Assembly (NCBI RefSeq): GCF_007565055.1
Contig: NC_044555.1
Location: forward strand, 35,286,611 to 35,350,610
Reading direction: 5' to 3'
DNA from: Rhinopithecus roxellana
Lineage: Eukaryota > Chordata > Mammalia > Primates > Cercopithecidae
Length of the DNA stretch: 64,000 nucleotides
Shown here: in pieces, positions 23,976 to 35,567 of the stretch
Numbering within the stretch: position 1 is the first letter of the stretch
How the letters are laid out: every line of letters begins with the position of its first letter
The notes under the pieces: model-generated
Seen by the model: the letters and a program-made list of their open reading frames with translations, nothing else
Databases searched by the model: none
Told to the model about the DNA's origin: nothing
Program-made: the position numbers and the translations under genes

Positions 23976-26248
23976 TGTATTAGTTCATTCTCACAGTGCT
24001 ATGAAGAAATACCCAAAACTGAGTAATTTATAAAGGTAAAAGGTATAATTGACTCAAAATTTCACATTGCTGGGGAGGCCTCAGGAAACTTACAATTATG
24101 GCAGAAGTCAAAGTAGGCACCATCTTTGCAGGGTGACAGGACAGAGTGAGTGCTGAGCAAAAAGTAAAGAGCCACTTATAAAGCTATCAGATCTTGTGAG
24201 AACTCACTCACTATCATGAGAACAGCATGGGGGTAACCACCACCATGAGCCAATTACCTACCACTGGGTCCCTCCCATAACATGTGAGGATTATGAGAAC
24301 AATAATTCAAGATTAGATTTGGGTGGAGACATAGCCAAACCACATAATTCCACCCCTGTCCCTGCCCAAATCTTATGTACTCACATTGCAAAACACAATA
24401 ATACCTTTCACACAGTCCCCCAAAGGTTTAGCTCATTCCAGCATTAACCCCAAAAGCCCAAGTCCAAAGTCTCATCCAAGACAAGGCAAGTCACTTCTGC
24501 CTGTGAGCCTGTAAACTCCAAAGCAAGTTAGTTACTGTCTAGAAACAATGAAAGTACAGAAATTAGGTAATTCTACCTGTTCCAAGTGAGAGAAACTGGC
24601 AAAAAAGACAAGAGGCTACAGAACCTATGCAAATCCAAAACCCAGCAGACAAGTCATTAAATCTTAACACTCCAAAATGATTTTCTTTAACTCCATGTCT
24701 CACATCCAGGTCACACTGATGCAAGAGGTGGACTCTGATGGTCTTGGACTGGTCCACCTCTGTGGCTTTGCAGGGGTGCTGCTCTGGGCTGCTTTCAAAG
24801 GCTGGGATTTAGTGTCTGCAGCTTTTCCAGGTGGACATTTCTGTCTTCTGGTGGATCTACCATTCTGGGGTCTGGAGGACAGTGACCCTCTTCTCACAGC
24901 TCCACTAGGCAGTGCTCCAGTGGGGACTTTGTGTGAGGACTCCAATTTCACATATTTTCCTTCTGCACTGCCCTAGAAGAGGTTCTCTATGAGGGCACCT
25001 CCCATGCAGCAAACTTCTGCCTGGATATCCAGGTGTTTCCATACATCCTCTGAAATCCAGTTGAAGGTTCCCAAAACTCAATTTTTTTACTCTGTGCACC
25101 AGAAGGCCCAACACCATGTATAATTCACCAAGGCTTGGGGCTTGCACCCTCTGAAGCAACTTCCTCAGCTTTATGTTGACCTCTGCTAGCCATGGGTGAG
25201 ATTGAAGCGGCTGGGATGCAAGGCACCATGCACTGAGGCTGCACAGAGAAGAAGGGCCCTGGGCCTAGTCCATGAAACCATTTTTTCCTTCTAGGCCTCC
25301 AGGCCTGTGATGGAAAGAATTGCTTTTAAGGTCTCTGACATGCCCTGCAGACATTTCACCCATTGCCTTGGCAATTAGCATTCAGATCCTTGTTAATTAT
25401 GCAAATTTCTGCAGAAGGCTTGAATTTCTCCCCCAGAAAATGAAATGAATTTCTCCTTTCTATTGTGTCATCAAGCTGCAAATTTTCCAAACTTGTATGC
25501 TCTGCTTCCTCTTAATGCTTTGCCACTTAGAAATTTCTTCTGCCAGATACCCTAAATCATCTCTCTCAAGTTCAAAGTTCCACAGATCTCTAGAGCAGGG
25601 GCAAAATGCCACCAGTCTCATCAATAAAGCACAGCAAGAATCGTCTTTATTCCAATACCCAAGAAATTTTTTATCTCCATTTGAAATCACCTCAGCTTGG
25701 ACATCACTGTCTATATCACTACTTTCCCACATTTTCCTGTCTACTTCTGAGCCCTCCAAGCCTCTATGAAGGTCCAAACTTTCCCACATTTTTCTGTCTT
25801 CTTTAGAGCCCTCCAAGCTGTTTTGACCTCTGCCTGTTACCCAATTCCAAAGTTGCTTCCACATTTTCTAATGTCTTTACAGCAGTGCATCAGTACCTTG
25901 GTACCAATTTACTCTACTAGTTTGTTCTCACACTGACACAAAAAGAAAAAGAAAAAAAAAAAAAAAACCTAGGGTGAGAAATTTATAAAGAGAAGAGGTT
26001 TAATTGACTCACAGTTCTGCATTACTGGGGAGGCCTCAGGAAACTTACAATTATGGCAGAAGACAAAGCAGGCACTTTCTTCACAGGATGGCTGGACGGA
26101 GTGAGTGCTGAGCAAAGGGGAAAAGCCCTTTATAATACCATCAGATTTCATGAGAACTCACTTACATGAGAACAGCTTGGGGATAACCACCCTCATGATT
26201 CAACAATTCAAAATGAGATTTGAGTGGAGACACAGCCAAACTGTATCA
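23976..26248 (-). mobile_element. Complete MaLR provirus (MST-like), antisense
   Basis: The order is LTR (23976-24348), internal region (24349-25912), LTR (25913-26248). The left LTR is followed by TTCCACCCCTGTCCCTGCCC, the complement of a polypurine tract. The right LTR is preceded by GGTACCAATTTA, the complement of the MaLR primer-site region. An exact 5-bp target duplication, ACACA, lies at 23971-23975 and 26249-26253, so the whole structure is one insertion. The internal region has no long intact gag-like frame. MaLR elements are non-autonomous relatives of ERV-L. An A-rich expansion sits near the outer part of the right LTR (about 25940-25968). Confidence 0.88.
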
Positions 26249-26253
26249 ACACA

Positions 26254-27521
26254 TAATAAGTTTCACAGGTGACTCAGTATTTGAATATGAAGCATTCAAA
26301 ACATCACACTTTAGTCTTGACATTGTTCTTCCACCATAATGCAGGTTGAGTTGTTTTTTTTCCCTGCTCATTTTTCTATGTGCCCAGACATAGTGTAGAA
26401 AATAAATTAAGTTGCTGAATGAATAAATGAACTAATCATGTTTTAAAAAGGCACATGCTCATAGAAGAGTTACATTGTTACTAATAGCAAAATATAAAAG
26501 AATACATCAAATAATGTTTAAACTCTGAGAATATAGAGTTCCTTTGGAAGGAACTAGTTAAAGAGTAAATTAGGTTAAGACTTATGTGCTTGAAGTTCTA
26601 TATGGAAACAAGAAAAAAAAAATAAGGTCATCCACTGCTACACTCAGCTTATGAGTGATTTGTCATGCTTTCCAGGACTAAGGAGATAAGATCAAAGATT
26701 TTTAAAGTATCATAAATCCTACTAAAAACTCTCAGAAAAATATTGGTGTAAACTCTAAGTAGAAAAGAAACGAAAAAAATTTGAGATGATTAACTTTCTA
26801 TCAAAACGTTTTTCTTCCATTCTGTAGACTAGAGTTTTGTTTATATTTGTCTTAGTAATTAAAGAATTATAGTTTCAGAATAACTTGCTGGTATCTTAAC
26901 TTAATTGATCTTGATTAAGTAATCATGTATATTTTAAGATATTAATTGCTATGTCAAGTAACAGTCAACCATAATTATCTTTGCTAGGTTTTAAAATTTA
27001 TTTATAGCATTAAATATTTGAGAAATTATGAGTCATATAATTAAATTTTGTTTAAAATTTAGGCTATGTCAACACCTTTTACATTTAATAATTATAATTT
27101 TAAAACCTTGCCAAAATTTCCATTGGGCATGTAGTTGATTTTACTTGTCATTGATTCAAAATAATAAGCAACCACTTAGTAAATGTGTGGGAGGACATTT
27201 GGGTATTTTGTAATTAACTCAGAGGCTTTTGTATGAAAATGTGATATCAAAAAAATCTGAAAATTACACTCATGTTTATTGACATGACTGCATTGGGAAA
27301 TTTATGAAAACAGAATCATTTGGAGGATTAAGAAAAAAGAATAAATAAAATGCTACATAATATGATCTACATTTCTAAATGTTTATGACTAAACAAATAT
27401 CGGTGCTTGTGAAATGTGCCATTAAAAAAACACAGATAGAGCAAGGGAAGAGCAAGATTGTGAAATATAAGCCTATGCTGTTTGTCCCCACAAAGGAACA
27501 CCAAATTTTAACAAGTACTTT
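26254..27521. other. AT-rich intergenic DNA
   Basis: No gene or repeat family recognised. Confidence 0.5.
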
Positions 27522-27543
27522 ACACACACACACACACACACAC
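27522..27543 (+). repeat. (CA)n microsatellite at an L1 5' edge
   Basis: About 11 CA units lie directly before recognisable L1 5'-UTR sequence. Confidence 0.95.
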
Positions 27544-29324
27544 CCCAATGTCATAAGAACCAAAAATTAGGTGAGCAATCATAGTACATGGTTTTAATAT
27601 TGTATCATTAAAAGAGGCACTGAGGAGGGCAGACGAGACAATCTTGAATTACTGGTGCCACCCCTCCTTCATCCAATAGCAGAGTTCTTGTGGTGCAGAA
27701 GGAGAAACTGTGCACTTTGGGGAGGAATAGTGCAGTGCCTGGGGACTTTACATTGAACTTAGTGCTCCCCTGTCACAGTGGAGAATGAAGCTGTGCTGGG
27801 CTTAGCCAGCCCTTGCACATTGAGGGAGTATTTGGACCAGACCTAGCCAGAGGGGTGTTCCGGTGGTCAGAACTTGAGTTTCTCAGCAAGTCTTGCCACC
27901 ACAAACCGAACTGCTCGGGGTTTCTAGGTAAACTTGAAAGGCAGTGTGAGACACAAGGAATGCAATTGCTAGGCAGCTCCTAGTGCTAGGCTGGGCTTAG
28001 AGTCAGTGAATTAGAGTGGCATGTGACCTAGGCAGACACCAGCTGGGGCAGCTAAGGGAGTCCTTGTGCTACCACTCTCCCAAGCCCAGGCAGTGCAGCT
28101 TATAACAATAAAGTGACTCCTCCCTTCTTAAGGCAAGGAGAGTAAAGAGTAAAGGAGACACTTATGCATTTTGGATACAAGCTCAGCCACAGTAGGACAG
28201 GGCACTGGGCAGAATTGTGAGGCCCCCTTTCTAGACTCTAGCTCACAGATGACTTATCTAGATACAACCTGGGCTGGAAGCAAACCCATGGCCCTGAAGT
28301 GAAGGAACCAGTTCAGGCAGTCATAAACTCTGACTTAAAGAACCTTTGGGCTCTGAATAACCAGCGGTGATACATGTAGTGCTCTATGGGCCTTGGATTC
28401 TGAGATATACTGGCTTCAGTTGTGACCTAGCACACTTCCAGCTGTGCTGGCTACATTGAAAGACTCCAACTGTTTGAGAAAAGCAAAAGGAAAAGTTAAA
28501 GAAACATTGTTTTCTACCAGCTCATCCACAGCAGGTTAGAGCAACAAGCAGGCCCTTGCTTTCCTTGTGTACAGACCAAGGTTCTTGGGCAGCATTTATG
28601 GACCTGTCCTAGGCCAAAGGGAAGACCACTGACCTGAAGATCTGAAGACTGACAACAGTCACCACTAGCTAATTTGGTCTTTAAGTGAACATCAGTGGTG
28701 ATCTGGCTGAACACCCATGAACTGGTGGTGGTTATGGCCACAAGGAGAAACTATTCTGCCTTTGTAAGGGGGATGGAAGACACAGAAGGACTTTGTTTTT
28801 TTGTGTGAGTGCCAGCTTAGCCACAATGGAAGAGAACATCAGGTAAACTGGTGAAACTTTTGATGCCAATTCCTGGCTCCTAGACATCACTGGACATCTC
28901 CAAGTCCTGGGGAAATCCATCACCCTTAAGAAAAGAGTCTTCAGCAAGACCCAGTGCTGTGCTAGCTTCAGATCTCATTGATAGTGGCCATGGAGGTTCT
29001 TGCATCACAACATCCCTGGCCTCACGTGGCTCAACACAGAAAGAGAGACTGTTTATTTGGGAGAAAGTATGGGAAGACAATATGAGTCTCTTCCTGGTAA
29101 TCTAGAGAATTCTTTTGGATCTTATTTAAGACTACCAAGGCAGTAGCTCTAGGAGTCCACAAAAACCACAGCATTATTGGACTTGAAGCCCAAATCCTTT
29201 CAAATACCTGGATAGCCTTCCCAGGAAGGACAATTCAAGGCTGTGAAGACTACAATAAATACCTGACTATTCAATGCCCAGACACTAATGAACATGTACA
29301 AGCATCAACACCACCCAAGAAAGT

Positions 29325-29979
29325 TTGCCCTCACCAAATAAAGTAAATAAGGCACCAAGGACCAATCCTAGTAAAATAGAGGTATATGACTTTTTAGATA
29401 GAGAATTCAAAATAGCTGTGTTAAGGAAGCTCAAAGAAATTCAAGATAACACAGAGAAGTTATTCAAAATTCCACCCAATGAATTTAACAAAGAGATTAA
29501 AATAATTAAAAGGAATCAACCAGAAATTCTGGAGTTGAAAAATTCAGTTGACATACTGAAGAATGCATCCATCTTTGAATCACAGAATGCATCAAGCAGA
29601 AAAAAGAGTGAGTGAGCTTGGAGACAGACTATGAAAAACATAAAGTCAGATGAGACAAAAAGAATAAAAAAACAAAGAAGCATCACTACTGTATCTGGAA
29701 AAATAGCCTCAAAAGCACTAATCTAAGAGTTATTGGCCTAAAAGGGGAGGTAGGGAAAGAAGTATGGGCAGAAAGTTTTCTCAAAGAGATAATATCACAG
29801 AACTCCCCAAACCTATCAAAAGATATCAGCATTCAAGTATAAGAAGTTTACAGAACACCAGGCAGATTTAACCCAAAGAAGACTACATCTAGGCATTTAA
29901 GAACCACACTCCCAAAGGTCATTGATAAGGAAAGAATTCTAAAAGCAGCAAGAGAAAAGAAACAACTAACATAAAATAG
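29325..29979 (+). pseudogene. L1 ORF1 remnant
   Basis: The first 96 codons (29325-29615) read as the charged, coiled-coil-forming N-terminal part of an L1M-type ORF1 protein (KLKEIQDNTEKLFK, NEFNKEIK segments). Further ORF1 sequence follows with stops and shifts until the MaLR insertion. ORF1 encodes the RNA-binding chaperone of L1 ribonucleoproteins. This copy is dead. Confidence 0.7.
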
Positions 29980-29984
29980 AGCTC

Positions 29985-31546
29985 TATATTAGTCTATTCT
30001 TACATTGCTATAAAGAAATACCAGAGATTGAGTAATTTATAAAGAGAATAGTTTTAACTGGCTCACAGTCATGCAGGTTGTACAGAAAGCATGATGCTAT
30101 TATATGCTCAGGTTCTGGGGAGACATCAGGAAACTTAACATCAAAGCAAAAGGCAAAGGGGGAACAAATACCTGACATGGCAAAATAGGGGCAAGAGAGT
30201 AAGCTTAGAGGTACTACACACTTTTAAAAAACCAGATCTCAGGAGAACTCACTCTTTATTGTGAGAACAGTACTGAGGGAATGATGTCAAACCATTCATA
30301 AGAAATCAGCTTCTGTGATCCAGTCACCTTCCACCAGGCCCCACCTCCAATATTGCAGATTACATTTCAATATGAGGCATTGGCAGGGACAACTATATTA
30401 TTCTGAAGCTGGCCTCTCCCAAATCTCATGTTCTTCTAACATTTCAAAATACAATCATGCCTTTCCAATAATCCCAGAAAGTATTAATTCATTTCAGTAT
30501 TAACTCAAAAGTTCAAAGTCCAAAGTCTCATCTGCTTGACTTTCTCTCCTTAAACAGCTTTTTTTTTTTTTTTTTCTGTGATATGGCCAGGCTGAAAAAA
30601 ATTCAAATTTTTACATTATGCTTCCCTTTTAAACATAAGTTTCAGCTTTAAGTCATTTATTTACTCCCATATATGAACATAGGCTATTAGAAGCAGCCAG
30701 GTAACATCTTGAATGCTTTACTGCTGAGAAATTTCTTCCAACAGATGCCCTAAATCATCACTCTCAAGTTCAAAGTTCCACAGATCCCCAGGGCAGGGGC
30801 ACAATGCAACCAAATTTTTTCCTAAGTCATAACAAAAGTGACATTGGCTCAATTTCCCAATAAGTTCCTCATTTCCATCTGAGATCTCCTTAACCTGGAC
30901 TTCATTGTTTATATGACTATCAGCATTGTGGCCACAACCATTTAGTCACTAAAAAGTTTCAAACATTCCCTCATCTCCTGTCTTCTTCTGAACTCTCCAC
31001 ACTCTTCCAGTTTCTGTCTGCTACCTAATTCCAAAGTTGCTTCCAGATTTCATGTATCTTTAGAGCAATTCCCAACTCCTTTATACCAATTTTTTTTTTT
31101 TTTTTTTTTTTTGGATTAGCCCATTGTCACATTGCTATGAAGAAATAGCTGACACTGGGAAATTTATAAAGTAAAAAAGGTTTAATTGTTTCACTGTTAT
31201 ACAGGCTGCACAAGAAGCATGAGCATGATGCTGGCATATGCTCAGCATCTGGGAAGGCCCCAGAAAACTTACAATCATGGTGGAAGGCAATGGGGGAGCA
31301 GTTATGTCACATGGCAAAAGCATGAGCAAGAGAGGGAGAAGAGAGGTGCAACTCACTTTTAAATGGCCAGATCTCAGAAGTACTCACTCTCTATCAGGGA
31401 GACGGCACCAAGAATGATGGTGTTAATCCTTTTATGAGAAATCTTCCTCCATGGTACAGTCACCTCCCACTCTGGCCCCATTTCCAATATATGAGATTAC
31501 ATTTCAATGTAAGATTTGGGCCAGAAAGCACATTCAAATTATATCA
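29985..31546 (-). mobile_element. MaLR provirus (MST/MLT1-like), antisense, nested in L1
   Basis: Left LTR 29985-30400, internal region about 30401-31111 (shorter than a full MaLR interior), right LTR 31112-31546. The exact 5-bp duplication AGCTC flanks it at 29980-29984 and 31547-31551, and L1 ORF1 sequence resumes right after. A run of about 22 T (31091-31112) sits between the primer-site region and the right LTR. Both LTRs carry the segment equivalent to GCTGYACARGAAGCATGA, which differs from the 23976 provirus, so it is another subfamily. Confidence 0.88.
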
Positions 31547-33730
31547 AGCTCCAGCAGGTCTGGTAGCAGACTTTTCACTGGAAACCTTTCTGGCCAGAAA
31601 AGAGTGACATCACGTATTTAAAGTACTGAAGGAAAAAACTTTTACTTTCAAATAGTATATCTAGTGAAAAAATACTTCAAGTATGAAGAAGAAATAAAGA
31701 CATTCCCAGGCAAAAAAAAAGCTGAGAGATTTCATCAACACCAAACCCATCCTACATGAAATGCTAAAAGGTGTTCTTCGGTTTGAAAGAAAACTGTATT
31801 AATGTGCTAGAAGAAACCATCGTAAGATAAAAACCTCACTGGTAATAGTAAGCACACAGAAAAACAGAATAGTACAATACTGTAATGGTAGTGTGTAAAC
31901 TTCTCTGCTCTTAAGTAAAAAGACTAAATAATAAACCAATAAAAAATGACAACAACCAGGAAACCACTAGTACTGATAAACAAATTCAGCACAGTTGAAG
32001 GATACAAAGTCAGTACACAAAAATCAATAGCATATCTATACGTCACCAGGAGACAATCTGAAAAATAAATAAAATAATACTCCTATCTACAATAGCCACA
32101 AGTAAAATTAAATACTTAAGAATTAACCAAAAAAGTGAAAAGTCTCTACAATAAACTCTATAAAATACTGATAAAAGTAACTGAAGAGGACACCAAAAAA
32201 TGAAAAGATATTTCATGTTCATGGATTGAAAGAATCAATATTCTCAAAATGTCCATACTACCCAAAGTAATCTACAGACTCAATGCAATCCCTATTCAAC
32301 TATCAGTGACATTTTTCACAGAAATAGAAGGAAACAATCCTAAATTGTATATGGTTTATCAAAAGACCTAAATAGTCAAAGGTGTTCTGAGCCAAAAGGA
32401 AAAAAAAAAAAAAAAATGGAGGAATCACTTTACCTTACTTCAAATTATACTACAGAGCTATAGTAACTGAAACAGTATGTACTTGTATAAAAACAGACAC
32501 ATAGACCAAAGGAGCAGAATAGAGAACTCAGAAATAAATTTACACACCTACAGTGTACTAATTTTCAATAAAAGTGCCAAGAATATACATTGAGGAAAAT
32601 AACTCTCTTCAAAAAATTGTGCTAAGAAAGCTTAATATAGAGATGCTGAAGAATAAAAGTAGACCCCTATCTCTAACCACATACAAAAATCAAATTATAA
32701 TATGTTAAAGACTTAAATCTAAGAACTCAAACTATGAAATTGCTTCAAGAAAATATTGAAGAAACTCTCCAAGACATTGATCTGTGCAGAAATTTCTTAA
32801 GTAATACCTCACAAGCACAGGCAACCAAAACAAAAATGGACCAATGGGATTTGGTCATCAAATTAAAGCTTCTGTACAGCAAAGGATGCAATAAATAAAG
32901 GGAAGAGACAACCTACAGAATGTGAGAAAATATTTGCAAACTGCTCATTTGACAAGAGATTAATAACCAGAATATATAAGGAGTTCAAACAACTCTACAC
33001 AAAAAAATCTTATAATCTGATTAAAATAAGAAAAGAACATCTGAATAGACATTTCTCAAAAGAAGACATACAGATGACAAACAGGCATATGAAAAGGTGC
33101 TTCACATCACTGATTATCAGAGAAAGACAAATTATAACTATAATGAGATATTATCTCATCCCAGTTAAAGTTGGTTTAAAATGTCAGGCAATGACAAATT
33201 CTGGTAAGGATGTGGAGAAAAGGGAAACTTCCTTCATTGTTGGTGGGAATGTAAATTAATATAATCACGCTAGAGAGTGCTTTGGAGGTTCCTCAAAAAA
33301 AATAAATAAATAAAAAATAAAAAGAAACAAAAGCTACTATTTTATCCAGCAATTCTACTGCTATACACCCAATAGAATGAAAACTAGTATATCTAATAGA
33401 TATTGGCTCTCCCACATTTGTTACAGAACTGTTTACAATAGCCAATATTTGAAGACAACCCAAGTGTCTTCCAACAGATAAATACGTAAAGAAAATATGA
33501 TACATAAACACAATGAAGTACTATTCCGTCATATTAAAGAATGAGATCCAATCATTTGCAACAACATAGACGGAGCTGGAGGTCATTATGTTAAGTAAAA
33601 TAAGCCAGGCACAGAAACACAAATATTGCATATTCTCATTTATTCGTGCAATCTAAAAGTCTAAACAATTAAATTCTTGGAGATACAGAGTAAAAGGATA
33701 GTTACCAGTAGCTGGAAAGGGTACCGGTAC

Positions 33731-33811
33731 ACATCTGTCTAAGCATATTTAGATGAACTAAATCCAGATTTAGAAATACAGCCTTTGAAGAACCACCTGA
33801 ATAAATGTTTT
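33731..33811 (+). repeat. 81-bp direct duplication, inserted copy
   Basis: It starts ACATCTGTCTAAGCATATTT and ends AATAAATGTTTT. It matches 35098-35178 with one mismatch. It interrupts a recognisable L1 3' UTR (GTTACCAGTAGCTGGAAAGGG before, GGGATGGTTAAG after), so this is the derived copy. Confidence 0.95.
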
Positions 33812-34298
33812 GGGGTTTGGGATGGTTAAGAGAAACAAAAAAAAAATTAGAAAAAATGAATAAGACCTACTATTTCGTAGAACAGCAGGGGACAACAGTC
33901 AATAATAATTTAATTGTACATTTTACAGTAACTGAAATAGTATAACCGGATTGTTTGTAATACAAAGGATAAATGTTAATAAATACATAGAAACCCAGCA
34001 TTCCCTGATGTGACTATTACAAATCGCATGCCTGTACCATAACGTCTGATGTACCTCATAAATATATACAACTGCTATTTACCTATAAAAACTAAAAATG
34101 TTGAACAACGTGCTTAGTTCATATTAACCAAGGGTGGATATAAATTTTAGATATACTATAGATTTTTTGAAATGTTAATCTGGTGAGTGTGACTTTGTAT
34201 ACAAAATCCATATACAGATGATGTCAACAGTGATTTGCTCCAGACCACCACCAGAGTAAATGCCAGAGAACAGGCAAGTAGGCAAAGTAAAAGAAAAC

Positions 34299-34304
34299 TT
34301 TATT
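34299..34304 (-). terminator. AATAAA polyadenylation signal in the LTR-like block
   Basis: The minus strand reads TTGTAAATAAAGTTTTC about 155 nt downstream of the TATA-like box, a spacing typical of compact LTRs. Confidence 0.5.
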
Positions 34305-34452
34305 TACAAGCCAATGTGAAGGAGGGGCGAGGTTCACTGGTCTCCAGCGGTGGAGGCCGACAAAGTCGCTCCGGCGTTCTCAGGCGAGGTTCCTAGGTCC
34401 GCACACGAGCAGGGCCGAAAGAAGTTCCCACGGCGCGCCCGCCGGGAGCGGC

Positions 34453-34458
34453 TTTTAT
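34453..34458 (-). promoter_or_regulatory. TATA-like box in the LTR-like block
   Basis: On the minus strand GGACATAAAAGCCGC gives ATAAAA. GC boxes lie just upstream, and a CpG-rich putative transcribed segment lies downstream. Confidence 0.45.
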
Positions 34459-34730
34459 GTCCTGGGCCGGGGAGTGGGAGGGCAGTGGGCGGGACATAGG
34501 CGGGTCGGGGGCGGGGTGGTAGGCGCCGCTAGGCGGGTTCCGGTTTTTCTCCGTCAGTGGTCGGGTTGCGCCTGCGCAGTCGACCCCTTCGTTCCCGGGC
34601 GCAGGAAAGTTAACAATGAAGAACCTGGAAATGCGCCATTTTAGTCCCTTTGTTCTTTTTGTTCCCTCCCTCCCTCTGTCCAGACAAACAGGATTTCACA
34701 GGGACAGTTCAAAAAAAAAAAAAAAAGTTG

Positions 34731-35097
34731 GCTTTTTGTGTTGGTGGTGATTTTGGTTTGAGCATTACCAAATAGTTGGCTGTATGAAATCCAAATGAAT
34801 CCACCAAGTCATAATAATATCTTAAATTTATTTAAGGTCTGGTAGACACAAGAGAGTAGAACATGGACTTATTAACTATAATTTTATATTATTTAAACAT
34901 TAGATGATCAAGTGAAATATATTTGAGAATGTGCAACAGTCAACTATCAAATCAAAACATGATGAATAAATTTGTTCTATTAATATTTTATTGAAAATAG
35001 TGAGTTAACCTCTTTTAGATTTGTAATTAATGCAGAAAGGAAAGGGAAAATACAGTTACAAATAAATGTTTAGTTATTTAAGCAAACATGTGCATAG
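34731..35097. other. AT-rich intergenic DNA
   Basis: Nothing recognised. Confidence 0.5.
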
Positions 35098-35178
35098 ACA
35101 TCTGTCTAAGCATATTTAGATGAACTAAATCCAGATTTAGAAATACAGCCTTTGAAGAATCACCTGAATAAATGTTTT
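35098..35178 (+). repeat. 81-bp direct duplication, probable donor copy
   Basis: It is 80/81 identical to 33731-33811 and lies in sequence I cannot assign to any repeat. The simplest reading is that this is the source copy. Confidence 0.9.
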
Positions 35179-35567
35179 TCTACACTTTAAAATATACTTT
35201 ATTACCCAGAGGAATATGATGAAACTAATGCTTAATGAAACTATTTACTCCCTCCAAAATGTGCCTACATTTCAATTGTATAAAAATGTAAAACAACTAT
35301 TTTCACTTTATTGTTACATATTTTAAAAGTACTATTTGAAGGGCACTGAGCATTTAACTTTAATTTAACCTTAATAGCTCCCTTTTTGCCAGTTAGAAAA
35401 GTGATTTGAACTTTTTATTGAGTTGTTACACCCCACTGATTTCCTGAAATACTCAAAATATCATGTGTTTTGTAAATTTTAATATTTTGTTAAATGACTA
35501 GAATTACTCTAAAATGTCCTAAAGCAACACTTGGAAATCATCCTTCATCAGGGATAAGAAGTGTTCA
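35179..35567. other. AT-rich intergenic DNA
   Basis: Nothing recognised. Confidence 0.5.

Larger units (their letters stand above)
27545..34110 (+). mobile_element. L1 element (L1MA/L1MB-like), sense, split by a MaLR
   Basis: L1 5' UTR (27545-29300) leads to an ORF1 remnant (29325-29979), then a MaLR provirus (29985-31546). The ORF1 end and inter-ORF part resume at 31552-31910. A jump into the ORF2 C-terminal half follows (from about 31925), then the 3' UTR ending near 34110. Most of ORF2, including endonuclease and reverse transcriptase, is absent. A foreign 81-bp segment interrupts the 3' UTR at 33731-33811. Confidence 0.8.
34216..34713 (-). mobile_element. CpG-dense block with LTR-like layout (candidate solo LTR)
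   Basis: About 500 bp of GC-rich DNA stands in AT-rich surroundings, with roughly 36 CpGs in 34321-34620. On the minus strand it begins TGTCCCTGTGAAATCC and has GC boxes (complement of GGGCGGG and GGGGCGGGG, 34488-34516). A TATA-like ATAAAA follows (34453-34458). AATAAA lies about 155 nt downstream (34299-34304), and the block ends near GGAGCAAATCACTGTTGACA. Promoter, short R and poly(A) signal in this order fit an LTR. I cannot assign the family. The high CpG content argues for a recent or unmethylated element. No target duplication is evident: the flanks (GATGA left, GTTCA right) differ. Confidence 0.5.

Noticed and set aside
24677..25864. Several 80-134-codon frames on both strands
   Set aside because: They fall in the MaLR internal region, are mutually overlapping, and contain no recognisable gag-like core.
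34321..34620. CpG island of a conventional host gene
   Set aside because: No exon-like ORF, splice-donor-led first exon or neighbouring gene is visible. The compact TATA-to-AATAAA spacing fits an LTR better, though it is not excluded.
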